The notes under the pieces: model-generated
What the model was told of the DNA's origin: nothing
The model's database searches: none
Seen by the model: the letters and a program-made list of their open reading frames with translations, nothing else
Assembly: GCA_022578965.1 (NCBI GenBank)
Contig: MU400547.1
Location: forward strand, 62,001 to 126,000
From: Xylaria sp. FL1777
Lineage: Eukaryota > Ascomycota > Sordariomycetes > Xylariales > Xylariaceae
Direction: 5' to 3'
Length of the DNA stretch: 64,000 bases
In this document: positions 28,015 to 38,251 of the stretch, in pieces
Numbering within the stretch: position 1 is the first letter of the stretch
Layout: each line of letters begins with the position of its first letter
Translations under genes and position numbers: made by a program

Positions 28015-28644
28015 GTTGAGGTCGCAGTAGGTCTTGGTCAAGTGACCTCGATCAAATGCGACAAAAATGTTTATCTGCGTTTTGATTTATTAAATCACCG
28101 CACAACGATAGTATTTCACAAGGAAGGAAAAGCTCGACTACTGTCCAGCTAACTTAGACTCCAAGAGAAGTTTCTCCTTTGTACGGAGCTAATAGCACCC
28201 ACGTTGCTATGCTCATTTTGATTTGTATTCCTGATATGGGTTTATATCCACTTGAGCTCCGTTTTTGTCTTGACCAGACTATCACTAGACTCAACCCAGC
28301 ATTCAGGGTCCAAGGGTCCTGACTCTTACTCCTAGTCAGGGGTGTAAGAGGTAAGCTTGGCAAGTCGTGCAAGACAAGTCTATCTGCGGGCACGGGCCAG
28401 ACTCAGCTTATCGTGATAATCGTGGTAGAGTTTGTGCGGTTATTGCGAAAAAACGCAAGTGCATAGCATAGGAAGAACACTTTTTGGCGTTAATTACCTT
28501 TTACCCCCATGCCTACTAGTACATACTGTTCGACAGTCACACGTCTTCCTACCACCTGTTGCCTTTTATATAACCGACTTTTAAGGATGCCATACTCTGA
28601 AGCTGCTCGTTGAGAAGTCTATCTTTGTTGGAAGCCGGTATTTT
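28015..28644. other. Intergenic, no gene seen
   Basis: Upstream region of the desaturase and downstream end of the zinc-finger pseudogene. A 79-codon minus frame at 28,154-28,393 has no recognisable domain and I treat it as chance. A TTTATATAA stretch at about 28,564 is on the plus strand and is not placed for either neighbour. Confidence 0.5.
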
Positions 28645-30620
28645 CTAAACGGGGCACGCCAGATCTTGGCCGTTGCGTAGGGCCGGATTAACCAACTCCA
28701 CTGGGAAATGTGGCGCATAAAAATCTGTTTGAGTTTTACAAACATAGAGTGAGTCTCCTAATGGTTGCGCTTCTTTTAACTGATTATAGTCAATACCAAG
28801 AGTCCGTTTAGATCTGTTGCCTATTTCATACAAGCTTTCGGGTACGGGGAAGTCTGATGACTCGCCAGTGAACGTGGTTAAGCCGGGACTTAAAGATCCA
28901 CATTCGGATATACTAGATGCGGCCAAAGAGTTTTGCTGCTTTTCATTATCTCTGTAAATGTCATAACTGTTCCATGTTGTTTGAGTTCGAGCTGGGTCGA
29001 TTGGCGGCTAGTTGCTTTTAGTGTTCCCTTGTAATAAAGGTGTGGATAGAACATCACCAAGGGACTTCGGGCTGGAACCGGGCGAAGATCTCATGCAGCC
29101 GTGTTCCTTTATGGCTTCTGATTAATAGCTATAAGGAGGTGAAATGCTATGATCCTCTTGTTTAAATATTTAGTTAGCGCCCTCGACTGGTTCCTGGCTG
29201 TCTTTTTCAGTGGCTGTAGCAGCCTAGCGAGTTCCTGCGTAAACCCATTCACTATAAGTTGTCATAAGATGTATATGCCAGGAGGCAATACTATTGATCT
29301 CACAAGGTTCAGATTCACCTTCTTGTTTGCAGGCTGGGCAAGCGAAAGGGGCTTTTAATTCTGCGTGGTGGTCTCGATCCATATGCTGCGTTAGACCGCT
29401 TGTCACGGTGCATATATGACCGCACAGAATGCAGAAAAGCGCCAAGGCGGCATGGAAGGCCTTGAAATGCCAAGGCCATTCCCACATGCCTCCTAAAGTT
29501 ACTTGCGTAGACATCGATCGACTGCAATCGAAACAGTCCACGGGCCATTAAGCACTACCGGAATGGACATGATTATTCATATGACTGAGGAGCTTAGCAG
29601 CTATGCTAGATTCTGCCGGGCACAAAGAGCATTGGTATCTTGAAGGCAAGGTTTGTGATATCCAGTTGGGTGCATTGGCCCTGCCGTGAACCCTCTCTGT
29701 GTGGGCACTCCATGCTTGTCGTCCATCAATGATCGCCTTGTCTAGTTCAAGACGCCTACACTCTGGACATGGAAAAGGCCGGCCGAAACTTGTGTCAACA
29801 GGATGTTTTGTGTTGCAATGTTTCGTTAACGAGCTCCTGCAGGAAAGCGGCGTTTCACAAAGAAAGCATTGTGATTTTTTTCTTGGTTTCCGAAAGAATT
29901 GGGTTGACCGCCGCAGGAGGATCAATCTCAATTTTAGCAGTCGGTGCTATAGGTGCGTTAAACAGGTAGCCAAGGAGGGCGATAATGTATGGTCGTGGAT
30001 TGATTTTATGAATAGCGTCACATTAGCTAGTACTTGTATGCAGAAGCCTCAAAACGGCCTTTATGGAGCCCGCTTAATGGACTGTAACTGGGCCACCGCT
30101 TTGTTGAAGCACGGCGGTGCTCAACCCACAGGCACGGAGATAGTTAGCCTCATTAAAATAGTTAGCTCTTTTCTCTTCTAGCTTTAGTCGCGAAAGAGTT
30201 TTAATTAGATTGTTCATCTTTGAACCGAGGCTGCGTCTTTTTTTCTTATCTGTTGTAGCTTGCATGGCGTCATGGATGGCGGTTATATCTTGTTGCGACT
30301 TAAAGGCGTCCTTTTCCTCTGGCAGGATGTTAATAGGAGCACTTGGGTCTTTAGTCATAAATACGTTGCGAAGCATGGAAAAAAGCAACTTGTTGCTGCC
30401 TCTAGCTTCGGAACCAAATGCTAAATTCATAAAATCGGCGCGTACATGATTAAACTGGTAGCTTGACTCAAATACGTCTGTCGTGTGTAAAAGGATGTAG
30501 TTTCTGAGGGCATTCGATAGCACACCTAAGCGATAAGATTAGTCACTGCTGATCATCGGAACTAGGCTTTAGCCATTGTAGGCGTACCATTAAGTCGAGC
30601 TCCACATCCTACACAAAGAC
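28645..30620 (-). pseudogene. RIP-scarred DUF3435 / C2H2 zinc-finger gene remnant
   Basis: One long minus-strand frame can be followed from about 30,523 to 28,645. The upstream part (VFESSYQ...MLRNVF...LKLEEKRANYF) resembles the C-terminal region of fungal DUF3435 proteins, which are related to tyrosine recombinases. Next come at least four C2H2-type fingers (for example CFLC...H4H at about 29,860, YQCSLC...H at about 29,630, CILC...H at about 29,420). The frame is interrupted by TAA at 30,074, 30,023, 29,548, 29,170 and 29,122, TAG at 29,224 and 29,008, and a shift in an A7 run near 29,880. No stop is TGA, as expected if CpA changed to TpA. An intron ending at 30,524 (acceptor TTAG) may precede the frame; the catalytic N-terminal part of a recombinase is not found. 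Clearly not functional. Confidence 0.7.
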
Positions 30621-31883
30621 TATAAAAACAGGGGCTTTGCCGTGGCCATCCCCAATGCATGCTGTGGGAAACGCGGACATATCGATGCCAACAGCGTCCT
30701 GGGTAGTAAAAGCTTTGGGTTGGAGTATGCACTCCCTTGCACTAGGAATACAAGACACCCAACATTGTTGACAGGATCCCTCGACCCGGGCGCCTCGGCC
30801 ACGGTAGGGCCGATAAGATTAAGGGGGCGTAAAGGAAGGGCGAACAAAGGTGTACGTCAAGTAAGACAGTATTGCTCAGAGTCGAGTCTGCCCCGGCTGT
30901 TCGCTCCGTATTCTTCCAAAACCGTTCTCTGGGTGGGGTCAAGCGCCGAGACCAAAACGGAGCAGCCAGTGGTTAACGGGCAAGACCCGCCTGTGTGGCG
31001 CCGCCCGACCGGGGATTTAGTCAGCAGAGACGCCCGCACCGCTGTTGGCCATATTGCACTAAACGCAACAACGGTGTCGTTTTGCGTGATAACCCTCTAC
31101 ATCACTTAATCTAAAGCTATAAAACAAATCAGAACAGGTCAGCTTAAAGGTCGATTCGAATGTCTATCCTGGGCCTCTGTGGCCGGGTCGAACATCTCAG
31201 TTCTGCAGTATTTCAACAATAAGCATCGTTTGTTACTAATACAGGCTTCTACTTGGGATCGCCGACATTCAGCATACTAGCATAAGCCTATTGTAATAGT
31301 CCCACTACGGCTTACGAAGTAGGAATAGTGATTCATTGTAACCACATTTGTGAATACAACTGGCCTGGTATTATGTCGGTATAAGTTACTAAAGGTCTCA
31401 GATGACTTACAGTAGTATTGGGTACAATGCAGCTGTTTAATACACCGGGCTGGAGGATTGGGGTCTATGATTAGATGCGGCCAGGACGGTAGGCGTTTGT
31501 CGCGCAAAACGACGCCGTTGTTGCGGAATTGACAACAACGGTATATACCACACCCAACGTGACAGCGTTCGAGTACAAGTCACAAGTGATAAAACGGAAA
31601 ATAACCCGAAAATACCACGTCGGGCAGCAAGCTAATCTGAAAAGAAGAAAAAATTGTTTACGTGGCGTGTGACATACCTTTAGCAAGGTACAATACAAGA
31701 AATAAGCAAGCCCTATCGTACTACCTACTTATTTCCAACCTCGTTACTCACTACATAGTTCTTAACCCCATCCTTGTTTTCTTTGAAGGCCGCTCTTAGC
31801 TCTTTGCCTCTTTTAGATTTCTTTGCCATCTTTCTAGCCCTCTCCTGAACATCTTGCTCTTGCCTCCCTTCGCTCTAGGCATA
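30621..31883. other. Intergenic with a 460-bp inverted-repeat segment
   Basis: A GC-richer patch (30,640-31,090) has open frames on both strands but no recognisable protein. An inverted repeat pairs 31,065-31,090 with 31,500-31,524 (GCAACAACGG.GTCGTTTTGCG, one mismatch), bounding about 460 bp that may be a small TIR element. The last 150 bp before 31,884 are CT-rich, as in many fungal promoters, and serve the MFS gene. Confidence 0.45.
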
Positions 31884-33524
31884 ATGATTAACCAAGTCGA
31901 TAACCCTCAACAATGCCAGCTGCCCACAGACGTAGCACAAGCCACCATAGATTCCAGCACAGAAGGACCGACGCGTACAGCAAAGAGGCTGCAGTTTTAG
32001 GTTATAATTATATCTCTCAGTCTCTTAGGCTTCATCTCTGCCCTTAACGTCACCATTTTACCACCGGCCCTTCCGACAATACTCCAAGAAATAGGGGGTT
32101 CTACACAGTATATATGGGTCGCTAGCGTCTTCATATTTGCATCGTCTGCCTTCCAGCCCCTCTTCGGACAAGTCTCCAACATTTTTGGCCGTCGAATTCC
32201 AATTGCCTTGTCAATTGGACTCTTTGTTCTTGGCAGCGGTCTTGCTGGCGGTGCAATGTCTCCCGCTCTTCTGATCACCGGCAGAGGTATCCAAGGTGTC
32301 GGCGCTGGAGGCATCTACGTCCTGATTGATATCGTCTTCTGTGACCTGGTGCCCCTCCGTGAACGTGGCAAATATCTCGCTATCGCTCAAGCCGCAGGAG
32401 GTGTAGGGGCAGCAGTAGGTCCCGTGATCGGAGGTGTGTTAGCCGAGAAGAACTGGCGCTGGATTTTCTACATCAATCTTCCCATATGTGCCTTACCTCT
32501 GGCGGCTGTTATCTTCTTTATGGACGTCCAGGCAGGCAATGGAACGATGAAGCTGAAAAATATAGACTTCCTCGGCAATCTTCTTTTTATTCCTAGCACC
32601 GTTTCCTTTTTGTTTGGGATTGTCATTGGCGGAAGTGAGGGGAGCCCTTGGTCTTCTTGGCGCATTATTCTTCCTCTAGTCCTAGGGATTGTTGGTTGGT
32701 TGGCCTTCTTCGTTCAGCAACGTTTTGCCAGCTATCCAAGCTTACCGCTCCATCTTTTTGGTAACAGAACCTCCGCCGCAGGTTATGGACTAAACTTCCT
32801 GTCTTCTGTTATTCTGCAAAGCGTGGGATATTTCCTTCCTATATACTTCCAGGCGGTTTTAAGTACAACTGTCTCGTTTTCTGGGGTCGCCTTCCTCCCC
32901 GTTACTATCGGAACTCTGATATTTGCAGCATTCGCCGGTATACTTCTAAGTAAATTTGGTTCTTACCGCCCTTTACATCTTGCGGCTTTCGCTTTTTGCA
33001 TTGTAGGATGTGGACTGTTCACAATCCTGAACCAAACTACCCATACTGTGTCTTGGGTTTTTTTCGAGCTGATCACAGCTGCCGGCCTAGGCATATCTGT
33101 TTCCACCCTACTACCAGCTACGCTAGCTGCGCTACCAGAGTCAGATGTTGCATCAGCAAGTGCGGCATTTGCATTTACGAGGTCGTTTGGGTTTACTTGG
33201 GGCGTTACAATAGCTTCTATCATATTTAACGCCGCAATCGACAGGAATATATCCACGATTTCCCCCGACTTACGAGATATGCTTGGAGATGGAAAGGCCT
33301 ACTCCTTTGCCAGCCAGGGACACTGGCTGGCTCAAGAGGTGAGCGCGGATAAGTGGAGCAAAATAGTCGAAATATATGTAACTAGCCTAAGAACTGTCTG
33401 GTGGTTCGCATTAGGTGTGAGTGCTGCCTCATTTCTCCTAGTAGGACTGGAAAAAGGCCTACCACTTTCGGCCGAGTTGAATACCGAGTATGGCTTGCGG
33501 CAAAAGACACTTGGGAAAAACTAA
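31884..33524 (+). CDS. Major facilitator superfamily exporter (DHA2-like), possible nonsense codon 39
   Basis: From ATG 31,884 one frame runs to 33,524 (547 codons including the stop), interrupted only by TAG at 31,998-32,000. Around it the frame reads RTAKRLQF-stop-VIIISLSLLGF, the expected cytosolic tail and first membrane helix, so TAG probably replaces TGG. Alternatively 31,932-32,000 or a nearby span is spliced out in phase (GT...TTTTAG), shortening the tail. About 14 hydrophobic helices follow. GQVSNIFGRR fits the MFS loop 2-3 motif and GRGIQGVGAGG...GPVIGG fits antiporter motif C. Such proteins export drugs or secondary metabolites across the plasma membrane by proton antiport. Its place beside a regulator remnant and P450s suggests a cluster exporter. 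Whether it is functional depends on the codon-39 question. Confidence 0.85.
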
Positions 33525-35187
33525 TGATCGGCCAATTGTGCCTCGGAATATTAGTGCTGAACTGATTTACGAGTGGACATACCAACGTGTTAGTTCATGG
33601 TATCTTGTGTAATTATATGAATCTGTCCTGCTAAGACATTTCTAGTTGTGCACACTACATAATACCTATATGTCGCCAATGTGTTGCGTGCAACGAGATT
33701 AATGCTCTACTACATACTCTAACAGGTATAGGGATATAGGTATATGTAGGTCAACAATAGCTTCAATTCAATACATAAGTCTCAGGCTCAAACAATCATG
33801 GCGCTGTTGGTCCACCGATGTGTGCACGCCAGCGCATACAGGTCTTCAGCGCGTGTGACAAGGGTATACTACACTAACTCGCTATACCCCTGTGGCCGGC
33901 GTCCAGAGGAGGAGGAGGCTGGTATTAGATGAGACAGGATGCGTCGTTCTCGCAAGCCTTCGCAGCTCCTCATGTCGAGGTATGTTAACAGAACGTTACG
34001 CTCGCAAACCTTACTCTCTCCAGATTATTGCAGCAGGCTTGGCAGTAGAACAATCGGTAAATACCCTGGCTATCGCGAGGTATGGCTCGTGGCGCACTGG
34101 ACACCTGCGATTAAACCTCGTCAGCGCGTTGCGAGTTTCGTTAGGCTCATGCAGCATATCTATTGGCTCACGAGAAAAGTCGGCCAGCGAGGCCGCATTT
34201 GCATCGGTTTTTGGTGACAAAAGCAGGCTGCTGCCTCTGTGCAGATCATGTTGCTTTAACCCATGCGTATGCGTAGATGTCCCATCAGCATGTCGATGAT
34301 GGAATTACAAGCTCACGGGTTACCAATATAGGTATGTAAAGAAGGGTAACATCCTCCAGCCTCTACGTAGTACATAAAGGTAGTATCAAGTGCTGTGTTA
34401 CTAATAGGGCACAAAATAAAGCTTGGCCTAATTAAGTACCTACTTAATTAAGCTTAGTAGCTTAGCTAGTTAGAATGTGTACTAATCGTGCAGCTAGGCT
34501 CGGGGCGTACAGTATTAGTTGGTGGTGGCATACAGTCAAGCAGGCTGCATCTTCCTCTGGCTACACTGCATAACAATGAGTAGCTAGTGAAGACCGACTC
34601 AATGCGCCAAAAGCTACAATGTATAACAAAACTAACAAGTGATGTGGTTGGAGGATATCTGGTGAGTGGCCTTCGGGAACCGGGACCTACATGTAGTCCA
34701 CATCAGCGATCAGCCTAGCTGGCGAAGAGGTGTTGGCGGACAGAGCATGGCATACGGAAGGATCCTATCATCCCGCGACCAACAGTGAATCCACCTACTT
34801 ACTGTACATAGAAATATCGAACCTATTCTCAGCGAGGCTAGCCAGTTACAACCACGGATAGTATGGGTCGTGCCGTGGCTAATCCTATACAACTACCTAC
34901 TGCGGAAGCCTACCGGTACATGCGGTGGCGTATTGTAAATGTGGTTACTTTCTATAGCACAGTGTCCGCAGGACTCCCAGATACCTAGCTAGAACATTCC
35001 AATCCAGAACCTCTATACCTACAGACACCTAACAGTCATCCAGCTGTTATGAGAAAACCTTACCTTCTCCTTGTCTGCAAGTCTGCGGCAAGTTCACTAT
35101 AAATTACTCGGGGTCCGAAAGCCTCTTATAGGATCAGCTTTTGTTCAAACATTATTGCATCGTGCCAAGCGGCAAGTCCAGAACACT
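33525..35187. other. Intergenic, 1.66 kb
   Basis: No convincing gene. Frames at 33,892-34,299 (+) and 34,011-34,220 (-) overlap each other and match nothing I know. A perfect palindrome, TAATTAAGTA-CC-TACTTAATTA, sits at about 34,430-34,451 inside a longer AAGCTT-flanked inverted repeat. Several TACCTA/TAGGTA motifs occur nearby. Confidence 0.5.
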
Positions 35188-35457
35188 ATGCTTTGGAAAA
35201 GAGCATGCGATGTATGCTATAGACGAAATTTGCGATCTATCTTCAAACTTACTGTATGTGTAATATTGGTTTATACAGCTCACTATCAAGATCTAATGGT
35301 CTATTTCGAGTCTAGACTCTTCCTCTGTGAGTGGTGTGATGAGCATGACCTCTCTTGTACGTTTGAAAGAGAGGCACAGAAGAAAAAGAAAAAAGAAAGT
35401 AGAGCCTCATTCCGACCCTGTTTTCTGTACTGCTTTCTCATACATTATCACACATAA
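35188..35457 (+). pseudogene. Zn2Cys6 transcription-factor DNA-binding domain, truncated
   Basis: ATG 35,188 gives MLWKRACDVCYRR. An intron with donor GTATGT at 35,254 and acceptor ending 35,310 restores the frame to CEWCDEHDLSC followed by a Lys-rich stretch; the stop is at 35,455-35,457 (70 aa). The fungal binuclear zinc cluster pattern C-x2-C-x6-C-x(5-12)-C-x2-C-x6-C is met in every spacing, but the third Cys is Ser (RRNLRS where RRKxRC is usual). No regulatory C-terminal domain follows: the next 130 bp run into the 3' end of the P450 gene. Intact family members bind DNA and control gene clusters. This one lacks a metal ligand and most of its body, so it is probably a relic of a cluster regulator. 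A functional mini-protein is unlikely but not excluded. Confidence 0.65.
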
Positions 35458-35585
35458 AATCAAAGGAGTCGGGGAAAGACTATGCTTGAGCTAGAGAAAA
35501 AGAAATTTAAGGCTCAAATGAATAAAAATAGATATTCAAAGACTATAAGCTACTGAACACATCGTTCTAGATTGAACCTAGGACT

Positions 35586-37355
35586 TTAACCCTTGTTACG
35601 ATCGGCAAATCCGACCCGCATCCTCATTCCATCAACAGGTTTAGGCGTCATTTCAAGTATCTATCTATCAATTAGTACAGTTTATCCACAAGGAGGAACA
35701 GCTTACATCATACAACCCTTCTGTAACTTTGTACCGGCCTGTCTTTCCATCGAGAATAGGCTCCCCTTGTGTACTCAGAACAGTTTCTCCTGGCCCCGTT
35801 TTATTGAAATCGTAGCGTTGAGATAACAGTGCAAGTACTAGACAGATCTCAGTCATCGCGAACTCTTGGCCAATGCAGCCTCTGGGCCCCCTTTCAAACG
35901 GCCTCCAGGCGGTCGATGGAATCTTGGGAGACGCCGCATGGTTCATCCAGCGCTCTGGGGAAAACAGTTCTGCGTTTTCGCCGTAGACATCGGGATTTCG
36001 ATGAATAGCTGGCATACATAAGTAAATAGCAAGCCCATCAAGACAGTGAGTCTTTCCCGTCGATGAATCGCGAACGGTGAAGCCAGTTCCCTTCTTACTA
36101 TATCTCATTGCTCCACCAGGGGGGTGAAGTCGAAGGGTTTCTTTAACAACTGCATGCGTATACGGCATTTTCCCTAATAGGTCTTGACTACCTGCCCCAG
36201 CTGAAAACATTCGAGAGCCTAGGTGGGTGGCATTTGTTGGCTGATTGAAAATAACGCCTGCTTCTTCGCGTACGCCTTTCAGAGCGTGTGGCGTGACTGA
36301 AAGCTCGTAAACTCCCCAAGCTATTGTTGTTCCTGTGGTATCGCGACCAGCTAGAAAGAGGGATTTGACTTGATCACAAGTTTCCGAAAGTATCTCGGGA
36401 GTTAGTTTGTCAACATGCTGTAGCACTTGAGAGAGAACGCTCCGACCATTGTTGTTGGTATCGAGACTTTGTCTGTTCTTTTCATAAAACTCATTGTTTA
36501 TATGTTTCTTTATGGCTTTGTTGACAGATTTCTCCGTACGATAGCGCTTGAAGTCGATCAGGGGTACCATCCAACCCGGGGTTATTGCCAATAGCCCCTG
36601 ATATGTATGGAGCAGCTCAAGATAGTCTCGTGAGAGTTGATCTGGGACTGGATGTTGTGCATTCGCGTCTAGACCTAACACAATCTTGACAATGACGTCG
36701 AAAGAAAAACTCAAACAAAGTTGCAAGAGTTCAAACTCAATTCCGGATGTGGCAATCGTATCAAGCTTTTCGAAGAATATATTCACCTTTTCCAAGATTA
36801 ATGTTGTGTAGCCCAATGCCTGTTGATGCGAAAAGGCAGGATTGTATTTTTTACGAATAGTCCTCCACTCCTCGTCGGAAGCTGTTATCACGGACTTAGC
36901 CCCGAGGAGTCTGCCTAACTCAGTTGCCATGGTTGGCATTTTTGGAGAACCAAAAGGAAAGCTTTCGGTCGGCTTCGACAGCTGTTCAGAGATCTCATGG
37001 CTAGCAACAACTAGGAGGGGAGATCTAAAGGGCCAGATATCCAATAGTAGCAGTTGCGGCCAGCCTGTAACTTTCAACATCTCGCAAAAGATATAATCTG
37101 AACGAATGTTAGGACGTAAGTGATTCGTATCGATGGAGTTGGAAAGCTGGAAATAAACTAACCAGGATGCCTATTCAATTTCCCGAGGCGCAAAAAGTTG
37201 TATAGGGTTTTGAGATTGCCCCAGAGCAGTGATGGCGGGAGTTGGGGGATGCCCCTGTGCTCTTCAAAGCGTTTATACTGCAACTTGAAGTACACTAACG
37301 TCAACAACAGCAGCAGCAGCAGAAGCAGCATCGAATATGCCACAAGAGTAGTCAT
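35586..37355 (-). CDS. Cytochrome P450 A (CYP59/StcS-like by motif)
   Basis: Predicted CDS complement(35586..35660, 35707..37097, 37163..37355), 552 aa, introns 46 and 65 bp. A leucine-rich N-terminal helix (about residues 5-22) anchors it in the ER. The diagnostic motifs are I-helix AGRDTT (314-319), K-helix ETLR (384-387), SPERW (444-448) and heme loop FERGPRGCIG (465-474, Cys 472). The start at ATG 37,355 gives MTTLVAYS; frames further upstream have no ATG. The last exon (25 codons) was found from the paralogue P450 C, with which it shares the ending TPKPVDGM. The FERGPR.CIGQE signature resembles P450s of the sterigmatocystin StcS type, so a role oxidising a polyketide or terpenoid is plausible; the substrate is unknown. 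It lies tail-first against the Zn2Cys6 remnant. Confidence 0.93.
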
Positions 37356-38251
37356 TTTGGCATCTGTTTTAAGTAAGATAATACAGAAAACCAGAACACC
37401 AAATTGCAATTTGCTATGACGTAGCTAAACAAGTAGTAAGTATACTCTGTCGAGTATATAAAGCAAACGAAATTTTCTCTTAATCATCACTGGGTCTCGT
37501 TTCCTTAATTTACTTAGTGAGAGTAATTTCACCGAAACGGCCAATGTTGCCTATAAGAAGCAGGCAAAGTCCTAGAATAACTTGTACCGCATATAGCATA
37601 TTCAGTGCATGTACCCGAAGAATCCGTCGACTAACTTTCACGTCTCATTCATATGCAATGTAATCACATGCAGTTGTGGCAGTGTTGCTGGAGACACTGG
37701 CTGATCACGCAGCGTATCATTCAACAAGCGGCTGCACAGCTCATTCGTTGCGGCCCAATACTAATCTCTCGGTACTGTTACATACGATGTAATACTGACA
37801 AGGAATGTTACACGGCATAAACCACCCCTTGACCGCTCTGAAGAATGGATCGATATAGCCAATCGGAGAGCTCCTCCAATAGCCTTCTTTAATTCCAAAC
37901 GACTACATTACATCTTACTACATGGAAGCCTTCATACTCATGTATAGTCTCATACCTCCAATCTCTTGATATGAGGACTCCGATCAGAGGCCTAGAGATA
38001 CGACACGCTATAGGATCCTTATACCTATACGAAGAAAAGAAAAAAGGACCTTTGAAACAAATTGAGCGAGGTTTGCAATACTACGTACGAAGACTGGAAA
38101 CGACCATCTGGCTTGTTGGCCAACAGGGTTAGCTTTCATACTTTGAAGGCGTAGTTAGGTTTTTAGGCCTCTATTTCTCACTGTACATATACTAAGTGCT
38201 ATGCTATGAAATGAACACATGATCATCCGTAGAATATAGGGGCTCTGTCTT
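37356..38251. other. Intergenic between two P450 genes
   Basis: Presumed promoter of P450 A (right to left) and 3' region of P450 B. No gene is seen. A GTATATAAAG element at 37,454-37,463 is a TATA-like box on the plus strand and therefore does not fit P450 A directly. Confidence 0.5.

Noticed and set aside
30642..31109. 155-codon plus-strand ORF
   Set aside because: No recognisable motif, competing frames on the other strand, and no promoter or splice support; it may be part of a repeat.
33892..34299. 135-codon plus ORF with overlapping minus ORF 34,011-34,220
   Set aside because: Neither frame resembles a known protein and they overlap; insufficient evidence for a gene.
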